From positions 868,001 through 932,000 of the forward strand of contig JACONQ010000012.1 in assembly GCA_014281115.1 (NCBI GenBank): a stretch of DNA of 64,000 bases, given 5' to 3'. Of the stretch, positions 46,226-57,110 are shown piece by piece (the stretch's first letter is position 1; every line of letters begins with the position of its first letter). The position numbers were made by a program, and so were the translations under genes. This stretch comes from Laburnicola sp. R22_1. Taxonomy: Eukaryota > Ascomycota > Dothideomycetes > Pleosporales > Didymosphaeriaceae. Below the pieces are notes generated by a model that saw nothing but the letters and a program-made list of their open reading frames with translations, was not told the DNA's origin and did not search any database.

Positions 46226-47176
46226 ATGTGGTCAGAGTTCCGCGGACATCACGTGCCAGCGCCGTGGACCACGAAATCAGAGTGCTACTGGCTCTTTCTG
46301 ACACTGGGAAAGTTACCAGAGGGTGTCTATGACACATTAGAAGAGCCCTGTCTCGAGCATGGCCAGTTCAAGGGCGGGCTGGGGGTCGCCATGATAGTCC
46401 GCTACACGGAGACGCCCGTCGGTATGCGACTCCCTTTCCGATGCGACTCAAGGTCCTCATGCTAAAAGTGACCAGGACCATACGACGAGCTCATTCTAAT
46501 TCCGGGAAATTTCACAGTCCCGCAACCATCGGAGGCATTGCCGTTTGGCAAGATCCCCAAGGCGGCTCTTCGCATGACCAAAGTCTATGTTTCTCAGCGC
46601 ACCACTGTGTACAATGGACGTGTGAACTGGAACATACCCAAGCATCTAGCACGGTTCGAATTCTCTGCTCCGCCCACTAGAGCAGGGAGCTCGCCACCGG
46701 AAAGTCTGACTGTGGAGATTTTCTCACCGGGTAGCAAAGATGGCGACGGTGTGCGTCCCTTCTTTGCGTGCACTTTGACGCCGTTTAGATGGATTCCAAG
46801 CATACCGGTGAGCACACGATGGCTACCTCTAAGCACTGTGCATGTGCAGCCCCCGTTGCCAGAACCCGCCGGCCACAAGCCGGCTGTCGCAGCAGAAAAT
46901 GTAGGCGCGAAGATCGACGAATACGATACCAGTCTTGAATTTGAAGAGGCGCTACTTGCAGGAACAGATGCATGGCGTGCTTTCCTTGTCTTTTCCAATA
47001 CGCCCAGAGCACGAGGGTGTTGGGTGACTATGAGCAGATCAGGCGACCAAAATGATTCGAATGCAAGTCAGGATGCACAGAAATACTTCCCTCAGGACGT
47101 GCGTCCATGGAGTATTGGAGCTTGGATGGAAGAGGCTGAGATGCACATTCCGCAGCCTCTGGAGTGGAAGTTGTAA
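46226..47176 (+). CDS. Acetoacetate-decarboxylase-superfamily-like protein
   Basis: Two exons, 46226-46421 and 46476-47176, with a 54-nt intron (GTATGC...GACCAG); 897 nt, 298 residues. The join gives TPVGPYDELILIPGNF, the conserved centre of this fungal family; other motifs are HVPAPWTTKSECYWL, YVSQRTTVYNGRVNWNIPK, HLARFEF, FFACTLTPF and the ending IPQPLEWKL. These proteins are related to acetoacetate decarboxylases in fold, but their substrates are not known to me, and the catalytic Lys was not assigned. The start at MWSEFRG was chosen because it opens the conserved part and the exons then sum to whole codons; the frame upstream is open, so the real start may be earlier. Confidence 0.78.
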
Positions 47177-47450
47177 CGCACGAAGATACATGGCATGTGT
47201 ATACTCTATATACCTAGGGTATCTTTGTTTCCAGCAAGACTGGGGAAAAGCTCTGATGACCATATGTTACTCAGGATTGGCAATAAGAAGGCCGAAGGTA
47301 CTTGAACTTTTGCCCTGCGGCTGCATATAGTGTTCTATCCCAAGTAACCCATATCACGCAACACCATTGGATAGGGCACCATCTTCTCATTATAGTTATC
47401 ACACAGATTTCGCTTTAGTGCTAATCTAAGCAAACCAAAAAGAAACAAAC
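47177..47450. other. Intergenic region
   Basis: Between two 3' ends; no gene is seen. Confidence 0.5.
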
Positions 47451-48180
47451 TCAATGAACGAAAGATTCAACCATCCCCAGCACACCTCTCTTCTTTCTCC
47501 TTGTAGGCGCAGTAACCAGCGCGCTCCTTCCACCCAAATCAGAAACACACTGCACATTTGTGGGCCGATTCGTACTTCTCGCGCTGTAGCTCCACTTGCC
47601 TGAACCTCCACTCGTCATGGCAAGACTCCTGCCACCGTTGTTCAGCGCAAGCGTCATTCTCTTGTTGTCGCCGTTCTGTACGTTGGAGTGGCACGTCACG
47701 CCAATGGTGCCAGACTGGCTAGACACCCAAGTATAGCTATCCATGGTCACGACGTCGGGCGCCGTATCGCTGACCTGGATTGTAACCTGGGCCGTGCTGG
47801 AGACGCTAGGATCTGATTTCAGGCTGATGGTGACATTGAACTTCAGGGACGTCACGCTGCAGAACTTTGGAGCGGCGAAAGTAGTAGTTGCCTGTGCAGG
47901 ATTCGTGATGGTGACTTATAGTGTTAAACATTAGTATGAGTACCAAATAGGAGTGGGATCGTAGGATGACTCACTGTTGTACTCGGCGCTGTCGAGGAGA
48001 TTTGGGTCCAGTTGTAGTTGAGCTGGCTGTTTGAGATGGCTGTATTGTTGTTCTGTGCAACCAGGAGTATCGTCGCGCCACCGCGTTGAACCGCTGTGAA
48101 AGGAGTGATAAATGCCGTGGGTTCCGCTGGTGGCTGGTCCGGATCATTTGGGCGGTACAGAATTACGCGCAATGATAGTA
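47451..48180 (-). pseudogene. C-terminal fragment with Ig/PKD-like repeats
   Basis: Two frames on the minus strand give beta-rich, Ser/Thr-rich repeats: FTAVQRGGATILLVAQ...LNYNWTQIS, then SLKFNVTISLK...AQVTIQVSD, and a last module CHSNVQNGDNKRMTLAL ending in a basic TRRKKRG tail. They resemble PKD/Ig-like modules at the ends of some secreted fungal proteins, though I cannot name the parent. A GTGAGT donor and an acceptor near 47930 look intron-like, yet joining them does not keep the frame. There is no start or signal peptide; at 48180 the sequence passes directly into the polyketide synthase fragment, in another frame. Likely a decayed tail fused by rearrangement. Confidence 0.6.
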
Positions 48181-50165
48181 TCAACGTTGATGACTGCACG
48201 CTCCATGGCCGAGATCAAACCGGCAGTAGTCTGCGTCATGAAGGCCGCTCGATATGGAAATGATGGATTTTGTCGGCGAATGAGAGAGTACGCAAGATTT
48301 TTAAGGGGAATGCCAGCCTTTAGCGTGAAGTTCTTGAGCTCTTCTAGATATGCCTTCAAGCTTGCGGAAGATTTGGCAGAGACAACTATCAGGTATGTCG
48401 CCAGCTCCGGTGTCGCGCAAGGAGCGTGTTCGAAGCCACGCAGTACAACCACTGCGTTATTCACCGAAGCACCGTAGTTGTTGAGCAAAACAACTGGCCG
48501 TGAAGTGTTCCACGATTGCGTAGTCTCTGGCACTCGAATCATGTCTGATGCTTTGATCCGCGGATTGAGGGTTACAAAGTTTGCTTGTTTCGGGATCTCT
48601 TCTTCTGAATCATTAGGATAATCTTGATGATACCGGCGGCTCCAGAAGCTGCCCCTGTATGGCCCATATTGTCTTTGACAGAACCCAAAAACAGCTTCTC
48701 TTTCCGATCATCAGTCAAAGCAAGTCTGACACTTTCGTATTCAATGGGGTCTCCAACCTGCGTTCCTGTTCCATGGGCCTCAACGTACTGGACGTCCCTT
48801 GGATGAATCCGAGTTGAGGCGAGGGCACGTCGATACAAGGCGCTTTGTGATTGGGAGTCGGGAACTGTAATAGAGCTGAGGTTTGAACTCTGATTCACAG
48901 CAGAGCCGGAAACAACAGCAAGAATGTTGTCTCCCTCATCTATAGCCTTCGACAGGGGTTTGAGTACGACAACGCCAGCCCCTTCACCTCGACAACAGCC
49001 CGCTGCGGATGCATCAAAAGCGCACGAAGAGCCATTGAGATTAAGGAAAGAGGCTGCTGCAAGATTTTGGTGAAGATTGGGGCTGGTAATGACGTTCACA
49101 CCGCCAGCAATAGCGATGGAACAGTCTCCTGCCAGAAGAGCCTGCAAATGTTTAGCCAGACGATCGAACATGCGGCAGCAAACATACCTTGCATGCAGAG
49201 GAAATGGCAACCGCCGAAGATGACCACGCTGTGTCAAACGTCATTGAAGGGCCGGTCCAACCAAAGAAGTGACTGATGCGACCAGGGATGAAAGCTCGCA
49301 ATGTTCCAGTTGCTGAGAAGGCATTCGCATTTTCGGATGCGACGTTGCCTTCATAGTCAACAGCACCAACACCAAGATAGCAGCTCACGTCCTTTTCCTG
49401 GAAACTCGTGGGCAAGCTGCAGTACCCGTTCGTTTCCATTGCTTCGTAGGCTACCTGCAAGGCCAGTCTTTGCTGCGGGTCCATCGATTTGGCTTCGCGA
49501 CCCGAGATGCCGAAGAAGCGGTGATCAAAAACATCAGGCTGTCGTAAGAAGTTTCCATGAAATGTACCAGAATTAGGTTCCCTCCAGAGATGTGTCGGGT
49601 CGAAACGAGTCAAGGGAAGAGCGCCTAAAGCTGTCCCCCGGAGCTAATAAGTTCCCAGAACTCTTCAAGTGTGTCGGCCTGAGGAAAGCGACATGCCATA
49701 CCAACAATGGCAATCTCCTCATTGGGATGCAAATCAGAGGCCCCAGACGGCAACGTCTTAGAGCTGGAAAGTGATCGCGGAATGTTAGATTCACGGCCCA
49801 TAGAAACCATAGGGGCATCGCTTGGGAGTTCCTTGAGCGTTCTCTTGACTGTCCGGAACCATAGTGTTCGCTTGCACAAGATTAAATCGATCGCGATGTC
49901 GTGCAGAGCACCACTTGTGCGCAGCTTGGTATCTGCAGTGAAGCGGAGGGGGAGACGGAGCAGTTCAGTAGAAGGCAGTTGCAACTCCGTCGTATTGGCA
50001 CAGATTTTTTTGAGTTCTTGAGCGGCATGGAAATATTTCGAATGATGGTAGGAACCTTTCAAGCCAATGGCTACCTTGGATATTGATTCTTGATCCAGAC
50101 ATTGTGTCAATGCTTCCAAGTGGCAATATGGTACGGTGATGGTGACGGTGCGGTCGTCGGTAACA
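48160..50165 (-). pseudogene. Non-reducing polyketide synthase fragment (SAT end, KS, start of AT linker)
   Basis: On the minus strand: C-terminal half of a starter-unit acyltransferase (VAIGLKGSYHHSK, SGALHDIAIDLILCKR, 50165-49780), ketosynthase opening [77 protein letters not shown], then the linker WNTSRPVVLLNNYGAS and the first part leading to the malonyl transferase. A conserved intron (about 49140-49187, GTATGT...TTGCAG) is intact. Frameshifts lie near 49630 and 48590. The active-site Cys codon is TGG (49224-49226), Trp. The gene lacks the first half of SAT and everything past the KS-AT linker. Intact relatives build aromatic polyketides; this one cannot. Confidence 0.88.
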
Positions 50166-50296
50166 CAAGAAATGTATAGAATATATTAGGAAAGTTTTTC
50201 TACTTAGCTGTGCGCAGACTTGCGTACTTTCTATTTTTAAGCCTTAAAAGGGGGGTTATATAACAGTCCTTACTAGTCTTTCTACTATTAGGAAGA

Positions 50297-51535
50297 GAAG
50301 AGAAACATCGTAGACCTTTTAGTATACAGTACAACACTGTAAGGGAAAGCTATAGGTGTGCTAAAAACGTATTAAAAAAAGGTAAAGTAGTAAAATAGGT
50401 TAGGCTAAGGACTATTTGTTAGCATATATAAATTAGCCCCTTATACTAATAAGATAATTAATTATAGTATACTATAGACTACAAATACTAAAGTTAAAGT
50501 TAAAGATAAGAATATAATGCGGCCTATACATAAAGTATAAATATTTATAACTAGATTAAGTGTTTATCTATCTTTATATATAGAGTATATTATCGCGCAA
50601 GACCTTAAGGTCATAATTTAGCATAGTTATTCTTTGCCCTAATAACGCTATTACTACTAGGTAGGCAGTCACACGTCTATATATATATATATATAATAAG
50701 AAAGATAATAATAATAATAATAGAGCTAGCTAGAATTAGTATTATAAAGGTTAAACACTTAATATTACTAACTATATAGTAGTAGGATATAAGTAGTATA
50801 GTAAATAAATTGCCTTAGCTAGTTTATTAGAGTTCTACTACTTTAATAAGTATATAAAATTTAACTTATAGCTTACTCTCTACTAGTTTAGCTACTTTAT
50901 ACTTAGCTATATTAATAAGAGTTACTAGATATATTTTTAAAGGCAATAGGAAAGAATAAGCAAAGGTTATAAGAGGCTTTAGAAAAACAAAGTAAGGCTA
51001 TATAACCTAAAGAAGGTATAGTATAACTATTAGAGTGGAATCTATATAAAATAGCTATAAGAGATATTAGATATATATAGATACGCGCTTATACTATAGA
51101 ATTCTTATAGATAATAGATAGAATAAGGCTAGCAAAGTATTAGGGTACTATTTAGTGTTAGGAGTAGAGAGCGCACGCACGTAATTTATTATATATTATA
51201 GTAGTAGAGTAAAGTAGAGGTTCTAAGTAGTTAATTATTTAGTAATATAGTAAAAGGTTATAAGGTAGTATTAATTATTTAGTAACGTAGTGGGTGGGCA
51301 AGTAAGTTAGGGTGTTATTATTATAGGGTTAGTTATCTTAGAAGCTAGGGGAAGACGTTAGAAAAACTTTAATACGCTTAAGTTCTAGGGCTTAGCGCTT
51401 ATATATAACGTTACGTAATATTATATTATATAGGCGCTAGTAATATAATAGAAAAACGTAGTAATTAAACGTAGTAGGACTACTTAAAAACTAAATAAGT
51501 GGAGGCAGTTTATACTCCTGCCTAGGAGGGGGCCT
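50297..51535 (+). repeat. Repeat family R2, copy 4
   Basis: About 1.24 kb, bounded by GAGAAACATCG and CTGCCTAGGAGGG, colinear with the three copies in the left AT-rich block. It lies 130 bp beyond the break of the polyketide synthase, so its insertion or the associated rearrangement may mark where the gene was cut. Confidence 0.7.
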
Positions 51536-51796
51536 TTTTACTAAGTATACTCTATTACCTTTTTTTTATACCCTATTTCCTTTTATTTACGCCTTTTACC
51601 TTCCTAAAGGCGCCTTTTCTAATTAGTATTAGTATAGTAGTTAGCGTAGGCCTATGCCCTACGCTATATATAAGAAAGGGTCCCCTATATTTCTTTCTTA
51701 TTTACTGTCTTAAAATAGTATTAGTTTAACTAGCTCTTTTAACTATTCTAGCTATCTCTAATAGGTTAGCTCTATAAGACCGTGTACCGCCCTTAT

Positions 51797-54000
51797 ATGT
51801 AGTATAACTAAGTTATATATAATCTCTTAATTAGTAAACTATTAGAAAGCTATAGTAAACTATAGAGTTATAGCTATAGAAGTAATATAAGCAATAAAAT
51901 ACTTAACTATATATTGCGTAAGACACCTTTCGAGCTTATAGAGCTCTGGAGCAACGTTTTTCCCGCTCTAGAATCTATATATAAAACGCTCTCTAGAGCA
52001 CCTAAATAATATAATACTTCTATTTCTAAGCTTCCTAATTAAACGCACGCAATAGTTATAAGTCTAGTAGTAGTATAGCCCTATATATACTATAAGTACG
52101 CGCCTTAATTATAGTAGTAGTTTATTCCCTACTCCTTATTATATTTTTAGAGCTATTTTTTCTTCTCTCTATTATAAAGTCTATATTATTAACAGCGCTT
52201 TTAATAAGTGTTTGCCTTCTTAATTATAATACTTTTTCTCTATAATATACTTAGCTTAAGTGTTACACGCAAGCTTAAGGTATATAGACCTAAATTAATC
52301 TAGACGCTATAGTATAACCTATAGTTAAGACTCTAGAAACTCTTATTAATACTACTAATTTAAAGGCACTATACGTCTATTAGATTAGGATATTCATATA
52401 CGCCTAGCTTGCTACTAAACTCTATGTAATCTAAAACTAGGTATATATAACTATTAATTCTTAGAGGCTAAAGCTTATAATACTATAAGCAAATAATTAG
52501 TTGCTTTATACGCTTATTAGAGAGCTAAAAAGGGACCTTTGCCTAAGTAATAATAACTAGAAGGAGCAGGTTTAAAACACTTACTAAAAGATTACCTAGC
52601 ACCTATAAATAGGTTAGAGCTAGCTATTTAAAAATTAGCTACTTGACTAGACATATACTTACACTAATATATTACTTTTTAATCTTTTAAAAATTAAAGA
52701 TATACTTTTAATTAAGAATTTCTTACGCTTGTGCGTAAAGTATAGCTCTAATTAGGCTTATTATAAACTAAATTCCTTAGTTTATTCTAGAGCTACTAGT
52801 ACTATAACTTTTAAAAAATATATATAGTAGTTCTTACGCCTAGTCTAGATAAAGAGCGCTTTAGGCGTGTACGCTATATTAATAGAATAAAGTAGTTAGT
52901 AGGGCTAATCCTATTACTTAAGCGTAGTATACTAATAAAAGCTAATTAACTATATATAGTTATAGTACGCGCTTTAAGGATAATTATTAAGGAAGCTTTG
53001 CAACTCTTTAATAAGTAAGAAGGTAAGAAAAATTAAAAAGTGCCTCTAAAATAATTAGTTTAGCACTCTACAGGCTAAGCAAATATAAGGAGAATAGATT
53101 ATAAAAGGTAGTTTAGAGAGTATTTAGTACTCTAGAGATATTATAGCGTAAGCGCTTTATACAACTACGTGTCTTAGAGGTAGATAACCTAGTACGCTAA
53201 TTATAGTAAGTGTTATATAAAGGCTATACTACTTTTAATCTTTTTTGCCTTTATAGATATATAGCTTAGAACTAGCCTCCTTAGCACGCTTAAGTATTAT
53301 AGCTGTAGCCCCCCTACTTCTTCTATAGCTATATATATAATAATAAACTTGCCTCTTATTCCTACACTCTATAAAGTGTTATAGAATAGTTTTTTCTATT
53401 TCTTTTATTCTCTCTTTGCCTTCTTATCGCTCTTAGTAGCTCTTAGAGGCTTCTCTAAAATCTAAGGGATGTTTTACGTAAGACGCTCTCTAAGCTTATA
53501 GAGCTTTAGAGTAGTATTTTTTCTACTTTAGGATCTATATATAAAACGCTTCCTAGAGCACCTAAACAATATAATACTTCTGTTCCTAAGCTCCCTAATT
53601 AGACGCGCGCGACACTATAGTTTAGTTATTATACTTATAACCTAGTAGTAGTATAAGTATAGTTTGCTATATATATAATATATAAAGTCTGCCTACTTTT
53701 ATAATATTAGTAACACTTAGTATACTAAATCTTTATTATTAATATATAACTACTACTACTATCTTTTAAATCTAGCTCTTTATTTATTATATCTAACTCT
53801 AACTCTAATATTATAACCTATAGTAATATAGTTATTATTAAATTTAGCTAGGGTATAGATAACTAGCTAGACAAAGTTAAAAATAATCTCTAGAAATTTA
53901 TTAATCTTATAAAACAAAAAGAAGTATTAAAGGGGCTTTTAAATCTTATTTTTAAGTACCTATAATCCTTTAGTAATACCCTAAAGCTATTTTATTATAC
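51797..54000. mobile_element. Element F, copy 2, with an LTR element inside
   Basis: Left part 51797-51905 and right part 53695-53965 match the two halves of F copy 1. The space between is filled by another insertion (about 51910-53675). Boundaries are approximate and no coding region is recognised for F. Confidence 0.6.
51910..53675. mobile_element. Degenerate LTR-type element (about 1.75 kb)
   Basis: Direct repeats at about 51910-52085 and 53470-53665 share ACGTAAGAC-type starts, the words ATCTATATATAAAACGCT and AGAGCACCTAAA, and the stretch CCTAATTA. The second starts TGTTTTACG, consistent with LTR ends. The interior has no recognisable pol; a weak gag-like reading on the minus strand was not convincing. 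Confidence 0.6.
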
Positions 54001-54009
54001 TTTATTTTT

Positions 54010-54970
54010 TTGTTTTTATTAGGCTATTATTTCTAAGAGGGACGTTAACTAGCTATAGTAATTGTATATTATATACGCTTAGTTATTAATTACGTAATAT
54101 TCATTTAGTGCACTATACTTATGTATATATTAGTAACTACTTTATATTTATATATTATAAGTATATATAATATATTACTATTAGTAGAACTATTAACTAG
54201 CTTTCCGCAAGTCCGCACTATAGGTTTAACTACTTTTTAGTAACACTACCTTACTGTATTCTCTACTACTTTCTCCTCTCTTTACTATATTAGAATTACT
54301 TTAGAATTTAACACGTCTTACTCTTAAGCCTATAGCACCTTTGCTATAAAGGGTATAAATTAATAAAGTAGCAATACTATAATATACTTAGATGCTAAGA
54401 GGTATATTTAGAAAGATAGGTATATAGTATCTAAAAGGCGTACTAGATTTGCGCTAGATATAGATAGATCTCTAGATTATTTAGCTTAAAGAAGTTAGCC
54501 TATAGCTGCTATAGAAGCAGTTATATAATAGTCTAGTGTATGCAGCTACTATATATATAATAGAGCTTTAGGACCTTTACCTATTAAAGAAGCATCTTTA
54601 AGATAATTATAATTATAATTTCGCTATATATAACTATGCGTAGTTAACTACTATTAAAGAGAATAATAATAAGAGGTACATGCACTAGTACCTCTACCTA
54701 CTTACTACTTATAATACTATATAAATATACTAGTAGTAATAATAATAAAAATAAAATAATAACGCAAAATAGGTTCTTTAAAAGGATAGAGGGGGAGACA
54801 AAGGTATGTGCGGTGACCGCGACGCAGAGTAACCTAGGAACTCTTACTAGTATCTATAAAGAGATATAAATAATAAACTATTACATTACTATATAATATT
54901 TATATTAGAATTTCCGTTAAAGTAATATGCTTTATAACTCTAGATTTTAAAGAATAAAATACTTCTTTTG
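54010..54970. other. AT-rich relic sequence, nothing recognised
   Basis: RIP-like DNA with a single GC-richer patch near 54800-54835. No feature is supported. Confidence 0.45.
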
Positions 54971-55247
54971 TCTATACACTGTATAGGCAAGGGCACCTAA
55001 CAGTATTAAGGTTTTAATATTAATACATAATAGTATTATATAGGAATTATATAATGCCTATACGTCGGAGCCTATTCGCTACAAGATCTTTTTCTTTCTA
55101 TTTACACCTCTTTTAGATATAAGTAACTAATACTAAAGTTAGTTCTATTAGATTATTTTCTTTTCTTGTATAATTACTCTATACACCTTTTACACTTGCT
55201 AGTATAGAGTATTAGATATTAATATCTATACAGCTAGCTATAGAGTA
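54971..55247 (+). repeat. Dispersed 270-bp repeat, copy 2
   Basis: Partner of 8437-8707, in the same orientation, starting TGTCTATACAC. The pair links the left and right AT-rich blocks. Confidence 0.7.
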
Positions 55248-55619
55248 CCTACTTAATACTAATTAGTAGTTAACTAATTCTTAACTATAAATTAGTAAGA
55301 GTAAAGATAAATTATATAAGTTATTATTAGCTATACAATTTATTCTATTATACCCTATCTTTTATATACAGGAGGATAGTAAATTAAACTTTTATAGAGT
55401 TAGTAAGTAGATATTACTACTATACAAAATAAAGGAAGCGATTATGTAAGATATATAAAATCTATCCTTATCTATAAAGATAGTAGATTAACTCTTTTAA
55501 TAAGTTAGTAAGTAGATATTACTACTATATAAGATTTAAGAGGAGATAGTGCACTAAGTATATTACTAGTAACTATATAACTATATAATTAGATAATAAC
55601 AAACCCTAATAAAGTATAA

Positions 55620-55979
55620 CCCTCTATATAACTAAGCGCGATATGCAGTCATTTAAGAGATGCGGCGGAGGGAGACCTTGCGGAGGAGGGCTGGGTATTC
55701 GATCCTTAGGTTTTTTTATGCCTCTTAATAGAGTACACGCTTGTTATGTGTATTAAGCGCCTAGGGACGCCCTAATTAAGGTCGCAATTAATTATAGTGT
55801 TATTCTCTATATCTCTAAAGTGTTTTGTTAATGCAGCGACGCATATAGTTAAACTCCTCAGCCAACTCCCGCAATAACGCGCCCGCCTCACACTTCGCGA
55901 TAATTAAATCCCGTTGCTAGACAGATAATTCGGTATTGCGGCGACAATTTCCTAAAATTTCTACACCAAAAGAGCTCAT
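55620..55979 (-). pseudogene. Tc1/mariner-type transposase fragment, DNA-binding part
   Basis: From an ATG at 55979 the minus strand reads the paired helix-turn-helix typical of Tc1-like transposases: TELSV followed by QRDLIIAKCEAGALLRELAEE, and after a few stops the GRP-type linker (LGRP...ALNTHNKR). It ends at about 55620, before the catalytic DDE part, which is not found next to it. Sequence is less RIP-altered than its surroundings (many CpG kept). Confidence 0.68.
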
Positions 55980-56099
55980 ATTAGTGGAGTAATGTAGTGT
56001 TAAAAATAGGGTATTAGTATTGGTGTACGCGCGTTAGCGTGTTAGGAGAACAGACTTTTGACTTGGCACTGTAATTTAGTATTTAATTATATATATTTA

Positions 56100-57110
56100 G
56101 ATAATTATTTATTAATCTTTATAGTACTAATTTTCTTATATTAATTTTATAAAGAGTTTTAAAGAACGCCTAAAGATATATTTAAGTAAGAAGAAAATAA
56201 AGGAAAGTAGTACTTTATTTTCTGCTCCGCTCTTAGAGAAGGATAATAATTACTAGTCTTTTTAGGAGGTCTTAGTGCTTCTATTTAGGCTAAGAATATC
56301 TTTATAGGTCTAATTAATCTTACTTAATTAGACTCTACTAAGTAAGCGCTTCTAACTTATAATATAAGTTATCCTATATTAGTGCTTAATTATAATCTGT
56401 CTAGTTAGGATTCTTAATATAGTGCTACTTAGACTAGTCTAGCTATATAGTAAGGTTATATAATATTAAATTAGCTAATTAAATAATATTTTATTTAGAC
56501 TAGCTCTAAGGTTATAATTAATAAGTAATAGTCTACTTAGGTCCCTATTAGTAGAAATTTGCTTTACCTATACTAAATTACTAAGGCTTACTTAGTAAAA
56601 AATAAAATTACTTATAAAACTAGTAACTCCTTAAAGTATAATACTAATACTTCTACTATAAGCGAGCTTTACGCTGCCTTAAATAGCGCTTAAACTACTT
56701 TGCTTAGTCTTATATAGTATTCTTCTTTAAAAGAGCTTACTATATATATCTTAGACTTAACTAGTTAGTTTAGTACATTAGCTGCTTAGCTTAAGTAAGA
56801 ATTAGGGATATTCTTATAGTAGAAGATTATTAATCTAACTAAGTCTATTACTCTTTTATTAGAAGAGATTATTACTAGTTAAAAGGATTAGGGATATTTA
56901 GTGAGTTCTAATTATAGTTCTTTGCCTAGCTGCTTCTTAGATATTAATCCTAAATAGCGGATACTAGTGCTTCTACTAATAGTCTTTAAGAACAACTTAA
57001 GCATTATGCTTTGTCTAATAATTAGTAACTATTTTAGACTTAATTTTCTACTCTAAAGCTATAGAATCTAGTAGGGCTATTTAGATTATTATCGCAGAAA
57101 TAAGGCTCTA
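56100..57110. other. AT-rich relic sequence, nothing recognised
   Basis: TpA-rich DNA between the Tc1-like scrap and Copia-B; no motif recognised on either strand. Confidence 0.45.

Noticed and set aside
47743..47934. Plus-strand frame with a hydrophobic end
   Set aside because: Antisense to the Ig/PKD-like fragment.
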